Origin: Oryzomicrobium terrae
GTDB taxonomy: Bacteria > Pseudomonadota > Gammaproteobacteria > Burkholderiales > Rhodocyclaceae
Assembly: GCF_008274805.1 (NCBI RefSeq)
Contig: NZ_CP022579.1
Span: 3,224,001-3,288,000 of the forward strand
Reading direction: 5' to 3'
DNA length: 64,000 bases
Numbering within the stretch: position 1 is the first letter of the stretch; every line of letters starts with the position of its first letter. The position numbers and the translations under genes were made by a program. Under the pieces are notes generated by a model. It was not told the origin of the DNA. It saw only the letters and a list, made by a program, of their open reading frames with translations, and did no database searches. This document shows positions 43,020 through 51,800 of the stretch, one piece after another.

Positions 43020-44765
43020 ATGAAAAGAACAAACTCCGGGCAACGTCAGCACGTACCGTGCGCCCCCGCCACCCTGCTCGCCCTGCTGCTTGGTCTGCCC
43101 GCCCTTGCTGCCCAGGCCCAGACCCCGCCCGACGCAGGCTCCCTGCTGCGCGAGAGCGAGCGCAACCTGCAAGCCCCCCGCCCCGCTGAACGCCCCGCCG
43201 CCACCCCCGCTGCCCGGCCCATGGCCGAGGACGCCAAGGCCACCCGGGTCAGCGTCAAGCGCATTGTCATCGACGGCGCCACCCTCATCCCCGCCGCCGA
43301 ACTCGACCCCCTGGTGGCCGACCGCATCGGCCAGTCCCTGACCCTGGCCGAACTCGAACAGGCCGCCCAGCGCATCGCCGCCTACTACCGGGAGCGGGGC
43401 TGGTACGTCCGCGTCTATCTGCCACGCCAGGACGTCACCGACGGCATCATCCACATTCAGGTCCTCGAAGGCCGCTACAGCGGCAGCCACCTCGACAACA
43501 AGGGCCGCCGCGCCAACGGCACCTACGCCCAGGGCGTCGTCACCCGCCGCCTCGTCGAGGGCGAACCCCTGTCCGCCGCCGATCTGGAACGGGGCCTGCT
43601 GCTCGCCAACGACCTGCCCGGCATTCGCGCTACCGGCTTGCTCGAAGCCGGCCAGGCCCAGGGCGACACCCGGCTCAACCTGATCGTGGACGACACACCC
43701 CTCGTCTCCGGCGACATCGGCATCAACAACCACGGCGTCAAATCCACCGGCACCAACCAGGTGGTCGGGGGGCTGGCCCTCAACAACCTCACCGGCATCG
43801 GCGACCAGTTGGCCCTGCGCGCCCTGGCCGCCGAGGACATCTACAGCGGCCTGCTGCGCTACAGCCTGCCCCTGGGCCAGGACGGCCTGCGCCTGGCCGC
43901 CCACGCCTCCACCCTGGGCTACCGGCTCGGCGGCCGCTACAAACCCCTCAAGGCCGAGGGCAGCGCCTTCACCAGCGGCCTCACCCTGAGCTACCCCCTG
44001 ATCCGCCAGAGCGACCGCAACCTGAACGTTTCCGCCGGCTACGAACACCGCAGCTACGACGACGACATGCTCAATGCCGCCCTGCGCCGCCACCGGATCA
44101 ACGCCTTCACCCTGGGGCTGTCCGGCGACCAGCGCGACGGTTTCCTCAACGGGGGCGTCAGTTGGGGCAACCTGCAACTCACCCAAGGCACCCTGGACAT
44201 CCGCAACATCGCCAACGACAAGGCTCTCGATGCCGCCGGGCCGCGCAGCAACGGCAACTACAGCAAGCTCGCCTTCTGGGCTAACCGCCTGCAATCCCTG
44301 GGCAACGGCGGCTGGCAGGTGCTGGCCGCCCTCTCCGGCCAATTCGCCGACAGCAATCTGAGCAGTTCCGAACGCTTCACCCTGGGCGGCCCCACCCAGG
44401 TGCGCGCCTACCCGGTCAACGAGGCCAGCGGCGACGAAGGGCTGCTCTTCAAGCTCGAACTGCAACGGGAACTGGGCAACGGCTGGCAAGCCATCGCCTT
44501 CTACGACGCCGGCCGCATCCGCCAGCACAAGAACACCTGGGCCGGCTGGCAGGGTGGCGGCAAGCAGCCCAACGAATACGGCCTCTCCGGCGTCGGGGTC
44601 GGCGCCAACTGGCGCGGCCAGGGCAGCCTGAGCGGCTGGCTGCTCGCGGCCAGCGTCGCCGTACCCCTGGGCAATAACCCGGGCCGGGACGCCAGCGCTC
44701 ACAACAACGACGGTAGCAGCACCTCGTCCCCCCGCTTGTGGCTCAACCTGAGCCGCGTGTTCTAA
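43020..44765 (+). CDS. Two-partner secretion outer-membrane transporter TpsB (FhaC/ShlB family)
   Basis: TpsB proteins are 16-strand Omp85-superfamily pores that export a TpsA exoprotein from periplasm to surface. The product (581 residues from 43020) has a signal peptide ending AAQAQ, a proline-rich linker, and POTRA domains with VSVKRIVIDGATLIPAAEL and YYRERGWYVRVYLPRQDVTD. The barrel includes the family LGGPTQVRAYPVNEASGDEG (VRGY-like loop) and ends in the C-terminal Phe of LWLNLSRVF. An ATG at 43011 is in frame, but the AGGA ribosome site is better spaced for 43020. Two TpsA genes follow directly. Confidence 0.93.
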   Translation: MKRTNSGQRQHVPCAPATLLALLLGLPALAAQAQTPPDAGSLLRESERNLQAPRPAERPAATPAARPMAEDAKATRVSVKRIVIDGATLIPAAELDPLVADRIGQSLTLAELEQAAQRIAAYYRERGWYVRVYLPRQDVTDGIIHIQVLEGRYSGSHLDNKGRRANGTYAQGVVTRRLVEGEPLSAADLERGLLLANDLPGIRATGLLEAGQAQGDTRLNLIVDDTPLVSGDIGINNHGVKSTGTNQVVGGLALNNLTGIGDQLALRALAAEDIYSGLLRYSLPLGQDGLRLAAHASTLGYRLGGRYKPLKAEGSAFTSGLTLSYPLIRQSDRNLNVSAGYEHRSYDDDMLNAALRRHRINAFTLGLSGDQRDGFLNGGVSWGNLQLTQGTLDIRNIANDKALDAAGPRSNGNYSKLAFWANRLQSLGNGGWQVLAALSGQFADSNLSSSERFTLGGPTQVRAYPVNEASGDEGLLFKLELQRELGNGWQAIAFYDAGRIRQHKNTWAGWQGGGKQPNEYGLSGVGVGANWRGQGSLSGWLLAASVAVPLGNNPGRDASAHNNDGSSTSSPRLWLNLSRVF

Positions 44766-44791
44766 GCGCCCCATCCGCCGCCCACGCCACC

Positions 44792-44820
44792 CAGGCCCCC
44801 ATACGGATCAAGGGCCTGGA
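44792..44820 (+). other. Hairpin between tpsB and the first tpsA
   Basis: CCAGGCCC and GGGCCTGG form an 8-bp stem with a 13-base loop 26 bases after the tpsB stop. There is no T-run. It may tune the ratio of transporter to exoprotein mRNA by processing or partial termination. Confidence 0.3.
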
Positions 44821-44891
44821 CAAGCAATAGACACGGGAGCCCCACACCTTTGGCCGATGGCCTTCCGTCTTTCTTCCAGGATCAAACCGCC

Positions 44892-46202
44892 ATGAACCAC
44901 ACCTACCGTCTCGTCTGGAACGACCAAACCCAGCGCTACGTTCCCGCCCCCGAAATCGCCCGCGGCCGGGGCAAGGTCGGCGGCCGGGCGCCCGCCCGGC
45001 TCAAGGCGGCCACCCTGCTGCTCGGCGCGGCCTTCTCCCTGCCCGTCTTCGCCCAGGCCGCCGGCGCCCTCGCCGCCAACGCCCTGCCCACCGGCGCCCA
45101 GGTGGTGGCCGGCCAGGCCGGCATCGCCCAGAGCGGCAACCAGATGACCGTCACTCAGGGCTCGGACAAGGCCATCATCAACTGGCAGAGTTTCAACATC
45201 GGCGCCAACGCCGCCGTCCAGTTCATCCAGCCGTCCACCAGCGCCGTCGCCCTCAACCGGGTGATCGCCGGCGATGCCAGCCAGATTCACGGCAAGCTCT
45301 CGGCCAACGGCCAGGTGTGGCTGATCAACCCCAACGGCGTGGTGTTCGGCAAGGGCAGCCAGGTCGACGTGGGCGGGCTGGTGGCCTCGACCATGAATAT
45401 CACCAACGAGGATTTCTTGGCTGGCAAGGCGGTATTCACCCGCAACGGCACCACCGGCGGCATCGTCAACCAGGGCACCATCAATGCCGCCGACGGCGGC
45501 CTGGTGGCCCTGCTGGCCCCCACCGTGCGCAACGAGGGCATCGTCACCGCCCGGCTGGGCACCGTGGCGATGGCGGCGGGCGACCGGATCACCCTGGACG
45601 CCGGCGCCAATGGCCTGCTCCAGGTGGCGGTCGACCCGGCCACGGTCAAGACCCTGGTCGAGAACAAGCAACTGATCGTGGCCGACGGCGGCCAGGTGGT
45701 CATGACCGGCAAGGCCGCCGATGCGCTCTCCGCCAGCGTCGTCGCCAATACCGGCACGATCCAAGCCCGTGCCGTGGCCGAGCATCAAGGCCGCATCCTG
45801 CTGATCGCCGACATGGAACATGGTGAAACCCAAGTCGGCGGCACCCTGGACGCCAGCGCCCCGGCCGGCGGTAACGGCGGCTTCATCGAAACCTCCGCCG
45901 CCCGCGTCACGGTGGCCGATAGCGCCCTCATCACCACCAAGGCCGCCAGCGGCCAGAGCGGCACCTGGCTGATCGACCCCAACGACTTCACCATCGCCGC
46001 CAGCGGCGGCAACATGACCGGCGCCGCCGTGTCTGCCGCGTTGCAGAACAACGGCAACTTCACCATCGAGACCGCCACCCAGGGTACCGCCGGGGGCAAG
46101 GGCGACATCCGCGTCAATGATGCGGTCACGTGGTCGGCCGCCAGTACCCTGACCCTCAACGCCGAGCGCAACATCGACATCAACGCCGTGGTCTCGGTCA
46201 AC
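44892..46202 (+). repeat. Long direct repeat, 5' block, copy 1
   Basis: The first 1311 coding bases of TpsA copy 1 appear identical to 48405-49715. The first difference I can see is G at 46203 versus A at 49716, offset 3513 bases. Upstream of the two ATGs the sequences are unrelated. Confidence 0.9.
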
Positions 46203-48365
46203 GGCGACGGCAAACTGGCCATGAACTACCGCAGCGGCGGCAACATCAATACCCCGGGCTTCTCCGGGCGGGTGAATTTCGAGAAGTCGGGAAGCGGCCT
46301 GCTCACCGTCAAAGGCGAAGGCTACACCGTCATCAAGGACTTGACGGCCTTGCAGGCCATCAATGGCGGCCTGGACGGGAAGTACGCACTGGGCGCCGAC
46401 ATCAACGCCAGCGGCGGCGGCAACTTCACGCCGATCGGCAGCGACTACAACACCTCATTCACCGGCACCTTCGACGGCCTGGGGCACGTCATCCGCAATC
46501 TCGTCATCGATTATCCAAGCGAGAGCTACGTCGGCCTGTTCGGCTATACCTCGCTTGGCAGCATTATCCGCAACGTCGGGCTGGAGGGCGGGTCCGTAAA
46601 CGGGAAGGGCTACGTCGGCGGGCTGGTCGGCTTCAACACTGGCAGCATCAGCAGCAGCTACGCCACGGGCAGCGTCAGCACCAGCGGGATCGTCGGCTAC
46701 GACGGTGTCGCGGGCGGGCTGGTCGGCTACAACTCCTATGGCCGCATCAGCACCAGCTACGCCGCGGGCAGCGTCAGCGCCAACGCGTCGGGCGGCGGCA
46801 GCTCCTTTGCGGTCGGCAGCGCCTATGCGGGCGGGCTGGTCGGCTACAACACCTATGGCAGCATCAGCACCAGCTACGCCACGGGCAGCGTCAGCGCCAG
46901 CGCGTCGGGCGACGTCTACGCCAATGCGGGCGGGCTGATCGGCTACAACTACTATGGCAGCATCAGCACTAGCTACGCCACGGGCAGTGTCAGCGCCAGC
47001 CCGTCGGGCGGCGGTAGCGCCTCTGTGGGCGGGCTGGTCGGCGTAAACCTTGGCAGCATCAGCGCCAGCTACGCCACGGGCAGCGCCAGCCCGTCGGGCG
47101 GCGGCAGCACCTCTGCGGGCGGGCTGGTCGGCGCAAACGGCGGCACCATCACCGACGCCTTCTACGCCACCACCGACATCAATGGCAACGTCATCAACAA
47201 CGGCGGCCTAGTGAATGGCGATTGGACAGGCAACGCCCTCGGCACCGGCAAATCCCTGGCCGACCTGCAAAAAGCCGGAACATTCGCCGCCTGGGGGGCG
47301 AACATCGACGATCGGGGCGGCAGCGGCGCCGTCTGGCGCATCTACGACGGGCACAGCACACCGCTGCTGCGCAGCCTCTTGAAGGCGCTGACGGTGGATG
47401 CCGGCACCCTGGCCGGCAAGGTCTACGATGGCAGCGCCGCCAGCGGCACGGTGGGCAGCTACACCCCCAGCGTGAGCGGCGCCCAACTGGACGGCAGCCT
47501 GAGCTATGCCACCGCCGGCAAGAATGCGGGCACCTACCGCGCGAGCGATGGTTCGCTGCAGCTTGGCGGGCTGTACTCGGACCAGCGCGGCTATGACATC
47601 CGTTATGCCGGGAGCCTGAAGATCGACAAGGCAGCGCTGACCGTCACCACCGGCGCCGTGAGCAAGACCTACGACGGCACCACCGCCGCCGCCGGCAGCG
47701 CCATCGTCAGTGGCGGCCAGCTGTACGGCAGCGACGCCCTCTCCGGCGGCAGCTTCGCCTTCACCGACAAGAACGCCGGTTCCGGCAAGACCGTCAGTGT
47801 CTCCGGGGTCACGATCAACGACGGCAACGGCGGCAACAACTACGCCGTCACCTACGCCGCCAATACCGCCAGCACCATCAACAAGGCGGCCCTGACCGTC
47901 ACCGCCGCCAACGCCAGCAAGACCGAAGGCAGCCTGCTGGCGTTTACGGGCACCGAGTTCACGACGGGTGGCGGCCAGCTGAAAAACGGCGAGACCCTCG
48001 TCAGGGTGGATTTAAGCAGCAGCGGCGCCCCAGCCGATGCCAAGGCCGGCAGTTACGCGATCGCGGTTGGCAGCGCCCAGGGCGGCAACGGCTTTGACGC
48101 AAGCAACTACGACATCGCCTACGTCAACGGCGTCTTGAGCGTGGCGGCCAAGGCGGGGGCGCAGGAAAACCCGGCGGGGGCGCAGGAAAACCAGGCACCG
48201 TCCAGCGGCACCATCTGGCGAAACCAGGCGCATGAGGCCCATAAAGCACACCAGGCGCCACCTCAGGAGCGCCTTGGACAGGCCCGCGGCGGCCAGACAC
48301 TGGCGGGTACCAGCCCTTTCCTGACCCTGGCCCCGATCTTCATCCGCGCCCGGGACGAGGACTGA
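44892..48365 (+). CDS. Filamentous haemagglutinin-type exoprotein TpsA, copy 1
   Basis: A 1157-residue two-partner secretion exoprotein. It starts with an extended signal peptide (MNHTYRLVWNDQTQRYVPAP, ESPR type) and a hydrophobic core ending around residue 60. The TPS domain contains INPNGVVFGKGSQVDVGGLV, the NPNG signature needed for export. About six GLUG-type repeats (GGLVGxN..GSISxSYATGS) occupy residues ~576-755. Two MBG-like repeats follow (KTYDGT; ALTVTAANASKTEG), and then a tail ending LAPIFIRARDED. It is an adhesin candidate; no toxin domain is visible. The 5' 1311 bases match the next gene. Confidence 0.9.
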   Translation: MNHTYRLVWNDQTQRYVPAPEIARGRGKVGGRAPARLKAATLLLGAAFSLPVFAQAAGALAANALPTGAQVVAGQAGIAQSGNQMTVTQGSDKAIINWQSFNIGANAAVQFIQPSTSAVALNRVIAGDASQIHGKLSANGQVWLINPNGVVFGKGSQVDVGGLVASTMNITNEDFLAGKAVFTRNGTTGGIVNQGTINAADGGLVALLAPTVRNEGIVTARLGTVAMAAGDRITLDAGANGLLQVAVDPATVKTLVENKQLIVADGGQVVMTGKAADALSASVVANTGTIQARAVAEHQGRILLIADMEHGETQVGGTLDASAPAGGNGGFIETSAARVTVADSALITTKAASGQSGTWLIDPNDFTIAASGGNMTGAAVSAALQNNGNFTIETATQGTAGGKGDIRVNDAVTWSAASTLTLNAERNIDINAVVSVNGDGKLAMNYRSGGNINTPGFSGRVNFEKSGSGLLTVKGEGYTVIKDLTALQAINGGLDGKYALGADINASGGGNFTPIGSDYNTSFTGTFDGLGHVIRNLVIDYPSESYVGLFGYTSLGSIIRNVGLEGGSVNGKGYVGGLVGFNTGSISSSYATGSVSTSGIVGYDGVAGGLVGYNSYGRISTSYAAGSVSANASGGGSSFAVGSAYAGGLVGYNTYGSISTSYATGSVSASASGDVYANAGGLIGYNYYGSISTSYATGSVSASPSGGGSASVGGLVGVNLGSISASYATGSASPSGGGSTSAGGLVGANGGTITDAFYATTDINGNVINNGGLVNGDWTGNALGTGKSLADLQKAGTFAAWGANIDDRGGSGAVWRIYDGHSTPLLRSLLKALTVDAGTLAGKVYDGSAASGTVGSYTPSVSGAQLDGSLSYATAGKNAGTYRASDGSLQLGGLYSDQRGYDIRYAGSLKIDKAALTVTTGAVSKTYDGTTAAAGSAIVSGGQLYGSDALSGGSFAFTDKNAGSGKTVSVSGVTINDGNGGNNYAVTYAANTASTINKAALTVTAANASKTEGSLLAFTGTEFTTGGGQLKNGETLVRVDLSSSGAPADAKAGSYAIAVGSAQGGNGFDASNYDIAYVNGVLSVAAKAGAQENPAGAQENQAPSSGTIWRNQAHEAHKAHQAPPQERLGQARGGQTLAGTSPFLTLAPIFIRARDED
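46617..47151 (+). repeat. GLUG-repeat segment of TpsA copy 1
   Basis: About six imperfect in-frame units of the form GGLVGxNxxGSISxSYATGSVS, with serine/glycine-rich spacers of varied length. This is the part where the two tpsA genes differ most in sequence, spacer length and order, although the number of units is similar. Confidence 0.85.
47157..48365 (+). repeat. Long direct repeat, 3' block, copy 1 (with extra 255-bp unit)
   Basis: From 47157 to the stop the sequence matches 50661-51614 with only a few substitutions, except for 255 bases (about 47649-47903) present only here. These encode one MBG-like unit beginning TTGAVSKTYDGTTAAAG and are flanked by similar short sequences encoding KAALTVT. 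Confidence 0.85.
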
Positions 48366-48404
48366 GCCGGGAAGACCATCAAGCACGTTGCTCGGATTAA
48401 CGCC

Positions 48405-49715
48405 ATGAACCACACCTACCGTCTCGTCTGGAACGACCAAACCCAGCGCTACGTTCCCGCCCCCGAAATCGCCCGCGGCCGGGGCAAGGTCGGCGGCCGG
48501 GCGCCCGCCCGGCTCAAGGCGGCCACCCTGCTGCTCGGCGCGGCCTTCTCCCTGCCCGTCTTCGCCCAGGCCGCCGGCGCCCTCGCCGCCAACGCCCTGC
48601 CCACCGGCGCCCAGGTGGTGGCCGGCCAGGCCGGCATCGCCCAGAGCGGCAACCAGATGACCGTCACTCAGGGCTCGGACAAGGCCATCATCAACTGGCA
48701 GAGTTTCAACATCGGCGCCAACGCCGCCGTCCAGTTCATCCAGCCGTCCACCAGCGCCGTCGCCCTCAACCGGGTGATCGCCGGCGATGCCAGCCAGATT
48801 CACGGCAAGCTCTCGGCCAACGGCCAGGTGTGGCTGATCAACCCCAACGGCGTGGTGTTCGGCAAGGGCAGCCAGGTCGACGTGGGCGGGCTGGTGGCCT
48901 CGACCATGAATATCACCAACGAGGATTTCTTGGCTGGCAAGGCGGTATTCACCCGCAACGGCACCACCGGCGGCATCGTCAACCAGGGCACCATCAATGC
49001 CGCCGACGGCGGCCTGGTGGCCCTGCTGGCCCCCACCGTGCGCAACGAGGGCATCGTCACCGCCCGGCTGGGCACCGTGGCGATGGCGGCGGGCGACCGG
49101 ATCACCCTGGACGCCGGCGCCAATGGCCTGCTCCAGGTGGCGGTCGACCCGGCCACGGTCAAGACCCTGGTCGAGAACAAGCAACTGATCGTGGCCGACG
49201 GCGGCCAGGTGGTCATGACCGGCAAGGCCGCCGATGCGCTCTCCGCCAGCGTCGTCGCCAATACCGGCACGATCCAAGCCCGTGCCGTGGCCGAGCATCA
49301 AGGCCGCATCCTGCTGATCGCCGACATGGAACATGGTGAAACCCAAGTCGGCGGCACCCTGGACGCCAGCGCCCCGGCCGGCGGTAACGGCGGCTTCATC
49401 GAAACCTCCGCCGCCCGCGTCACGGTGGCCGATAGCGCCCTCATCACCACCAAGGCCGCCAGCGGCCAGAGCGGCACCTGGCTGATCGACCCCAACGACT
49501 TCACCATCGCCGCCAGCGGCGGCAACATGACCGGCGCCGCCGTGTCTGCCGCGTTGCAGAACAACGGCAACTTCACCATCGAGACCGCCACCCAGGGTAC
49601 CGCCGGGGGCAAGGGCGACATCCGCGTCAATGATGCGGTCACGTGGTCGGCCGCCAGTACCCTGACCCTCAACGCCGAGCGCAACATCGACATCAACGCC
49701 GTGGTCTCGGTCAAC
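48405..49715 (+). repeat. Long direct repeat, 5' block, copy 2
   Basis: Second copy of the 1311-base block described at 44892-46202. No difference could be seen by eye across the block, which implies a recent duplication or ongoing gene conversion. Confidence 0.9.
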
Positions 49716-51614
49716 AGCGACGGCAAACTGGCCATGAACTACCGCAGCGGCGGCAACATCAATACCCCGGGCTTCTCCGGGCGGGTGAATTTCGAGAAGT
49801 CGGGAAGCGGCCTGCTCACCGTCAATGGCCAAGGCTACACCGTCATCAAGGACTTGACGGCCTTGCAGGCCATCAATGACGGCCTGGGCGGCAAGTACGC
49901 ACTGGGCGCCGACATCGACGCCAGCGGCGGCGGCAACTTCACGCCGATCAGCGGCGTCGGCAGCGACTACAACACCCCATTCAACGGCACCTTCGACGGC
50001 CTGGGGCACGTCATCCGCAATCTCGTCATCGAGCAGCCCAGCACGATCTACGTCGGCCTGTTCGGCTATACCTCGAGTGACAGCGTTATCCGCAACGTCG
50101 GGCTGGAGGGCGGGTCCGTAAACGGGAGCGGCTACGTCGGCGGGCTGGTCGGCTTCAACACTGGCAGCATCAGCACCAGCTACGCCACGGGCAGCGTCAG
50201 CACCAGCGAGATCCTCGGCTTCGACATTGGCGCGGGCGGGCTGGTCGGCCAAAACCGTGGCAGCATCAGCGCCAGCTACGCCACGGGCAGCGTCAGCGCG
50301 TCGGGCGGCTTCCGCGCCTCTGCGGGCGGGCTGGTCGGCCTCAACAGCCACGGTGGCAGCATCGGCACCAGCTACGCCACGGGCAGCGTCAGCGCCAGCG
50401 CGTCGGGCAACGTCTACGCCTATGCGGGCGGGCTGGTCGGCTACAACTACAGCGACATCAGCAGCAGCTACGCCACGGGCAGCGTCAGCGCCAGCGCGTC
50501 AGGCGGCGGCAACGCCTTTGCGGGCGGGCTGGTCGGCTACTACTCCTATGGCAGCATCAGCGCCAGCTACGCCACGGGCAGCGTCAGCGCGTTGGGCGAC
50601 TCCCTCAATTGCGCGGGCGGGCTGGTCGGCGTCGACGAAAACGGCGGCACCATCACCAACGCCTTCTACGCCACCACCGACATCAATGGCAACGTCATCA
50701 ACAACGGCGGCCTAGTGAATGGCGATTGGACAGGCAACGCCCTCGGCACCGGCAAATCCCTGGCCGACCTGCAAAAAGCCGGAACATTCGCCGCCTGGGG
50801 GGCGAACATCGACGATCGGGGCGGCAGCGGCGCCGTCTGGCGCATCTACGACGGGCACAGCACACCGCTGCTGCGCAGCCTCTTGAAGGCGCTGACGGTG
50901 GATGCCGGCACCCTGGCCGGCAAGGTCTACGATGGCAGCGCCGCCAGCGGCACGGTGGGCAGCTACACCCCCAGCGTGAGCGGCGCCCAACTGGACGGCG
51001 GCCTGAGCTATGCCACCGCCAGCAAGAATGCGGGCACCTACCGCGCGAGCGATGGTTCGCTGCAGCTTGGCGGGCTGTACTCGGACCAACGCGGCTATGA
51101 CATCCGTTATGCCGGGAGCCTGGAGATCAACAAGGCGGCGCTGACCGTCACCGCCGCCAACGCCAGCAAGACCGAAGGCAGCCTGCTGGCGTTTACGGGC
51201 ACCGAGTTCACGACGGGTGGCGGCCAGCTGAAAAACGACGAGACCCTCGTCAGGGTGGATTTAAGCAGCAGCGGCGCCCCAGCCGATGCCAAGGCCGGCA
51301 GTTACGCGATCGCGGTTGGCAACGCCCAGGGCGGCAACGGCTTTGACGCAAGCAACTACGACATCGCCTACGTCAACGGCGTCTTGAGCGTGGCGGCCAA
51401 GGCGGGGGCGCAGGAAAACCCGGCGGGGGCGCAGGAAAACCAGGCACCGTCCAGCGGCACCATCTGGCGAAACCAGGCGCATGAGGCCCATAAAGCACAC
51501 CAGGCGCCACCTCAGGAGCGCCTTGGACAGGCCCGCGGCGGCCAGACACTGGCGGGTACCAGCCCTTTCCTGACCCTGGCCCCGATCTTCATCCGCGCCC
51601 GGGACGAGGATTGA
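48405..51614 (+). CDS. Filamentous haemagglutinin-type exoprotein TpsA, copy 2
   Basis: A 1069-residue tandem paralogue of the previous gene, starting 39 bases after it. The ESPR signal, NPNG-containing TPS domain and first ~437 residues appear identical. The segment around residues 438-760 differs in substitutions and in the GLUG repeats (for instance GGLVGQNRGSISASYATGS and GGLVGYYSYGSISASYATGS). The C-terminal part again matches but lacks 85 residues, one MBG-like unit. The end IFIRARDED is the same. Both exoproteins are presumably exported by the single upstream TpsB. A strong terminator follows 45 bases after the stop. Confidence 0.9.
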   Translation: MNHTYRLVWNDQTQRYVPAPEIARGRGKVGGRAPARLKAATLLLGAAFSLPVFAQAAGALAANALPTGAQVVAGQAGIAQSGNQMTVTQGSDKAIINWQSFNIGANAAVQFIQPSTSAVALNRVIAGDASQIHGKLSANGQVWLINPNGVVFGKGSQVDVGGLVASTMNITNEDFLAGKAVFTRNGTTGGIVNQGTINAADGGLVALLAPTVRNEGIVTARLGTVAMAAGDRITLDAGANGLLQVAVDPATVKTLVENKQLIVADGGQVVMTGKAADALSASVVANTGTIQARAVAEHQGRILLIADMEHGETQVGGTLDASAPAGGNGGFIETSAARVTVADSALITTKAASGQSGTWLIDPNDFTIAASGGNMTGAAVSAALQNNGNFTIETATQGTAGGKGDIRVNDAVTWSAASTLTLNAERNIDINAVVSVNSDGKLAMNYRSGGNINTPGFSGRVNFEKSGSGLLTVNGQGYTVIKDLTALQAINDGLGGKYALGADIDASGGGNFTPISGVGSDYNTPFNGTFDGLGHVIRNLVIEQPSTIYVGLFGYTSSDSVIRNVGLEGGSVNGSGYVGGLVGFNTGSISTSYATGSVSTSEILGFDIGAGGLVGQNRGSISASYATGSVSASGGFRASAGGLVGLNSHGGSIGTSYATGSVSASASGNVYAYAGGLVGYNYSDISSSYATGSVSASASGGGNAFAGGLVGYYSYGSISASYATGSVSALGDSLNCAGGLVGVDENGGTITNAFYATTDINGNVINNGGLVNGDWTGNALGTGKSLADLQKAGTFAAWGANIDDRGGSGAVWRIYDGHSTPLLRSLLKALTVDAGTLAGKVYDGSAASGTVGSYTPSVSGAQLDGGLSYATASKNAGTYRASDGSLQLGGLYSDQRGYDIRYAGSLEINKAALTVTAANASKTEGSLLAFTGTEFTTGGGQLKNDETLVRVDLSSSGAPADAKAGSYAIAVGNAQGGNGFDASNYDIAYVNGVLSVAAKAGAQENPAGAQENQAPSSGTIWRNQAHEAHKAHQAPPQERLGQARGGQTLAGTSPFLTLAPIFIRARDED
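50139..50655 (+). repeat. GLUG-repeat segment of TpsA copy 2
   Basis: About six imperfect GLUG units in frame, with spacers different from copy 1 (for example ASGGFRASA and ALGDSLNCA). It is bounded on both sides by sequence shared with copy 1. Confidence 0.85.
50661..51614 (+). repeat. Long direct repeat, 3' block, copy 2 (lacks 255-bp unit)
   Basis: Matches 47157-48365 with scattered single-base changes, but the 255-base MBG unit is absent. The junction near 51140-51155 falls inside the shared KAALTVT coding sequence, as expected for deletion by recombination between short repeats. Confidence 0.85.
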
Positions 51615-51659
51615 GCACCACCTCGACCGCTGCCCGGCGGCGCCCCTGCCGCCCTCGTC

Positions 51660-51698
51660 AAAACGCCCGCGCAGCCGCAATGGCTGCGCGGGCGTTTT
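51660..51698 (+). terminator. Strong rho-independent terminator after tpsA copy 2
   Basis: AAAACGCCCGCGCAGCC and GGCTGCGCGGGCGTTTT form a perfect 17-bp stem with a 5-base loop, the 3' arm ending in a T-run. It ends the plus-strand tpsB-tpsA-tpsA transcript. The A-run on the other side allows it to work for the opposite strand as well, although cobQ ends only at 51801. Confidence 0.9.
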
Positions 51699-51800
51699 GT
51701 TGCAGCACGACCTCCACCGCGCCACGGACCCGCGCCGCCGGCGCCCATCAGGTTTCTGCCGACGCGCCCCTACGGCCCTGCTACCGCGTTAGGTGCTGCC

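Noticed and set aside
43002-44774. Minus-strand frame of 590 codons across tpsB
   Set aside because: Antisense shadow of a recognisable FhaC-type transporter, no motif of its own.
46617-47151. Regular repeats resembling a CRISPR array
   Set aside because: Units are imperfect, in frame and encode GLUG protein repeats; spacers are not unique and no cas genes are near.
48012-50351. Minus-strand frame of 779 codons across both tpsA genes
   Set aside because: Antisense of the duplicated TPS coding sequence; its internal repeat just mirrors the gene duplication and GLUG repeats.
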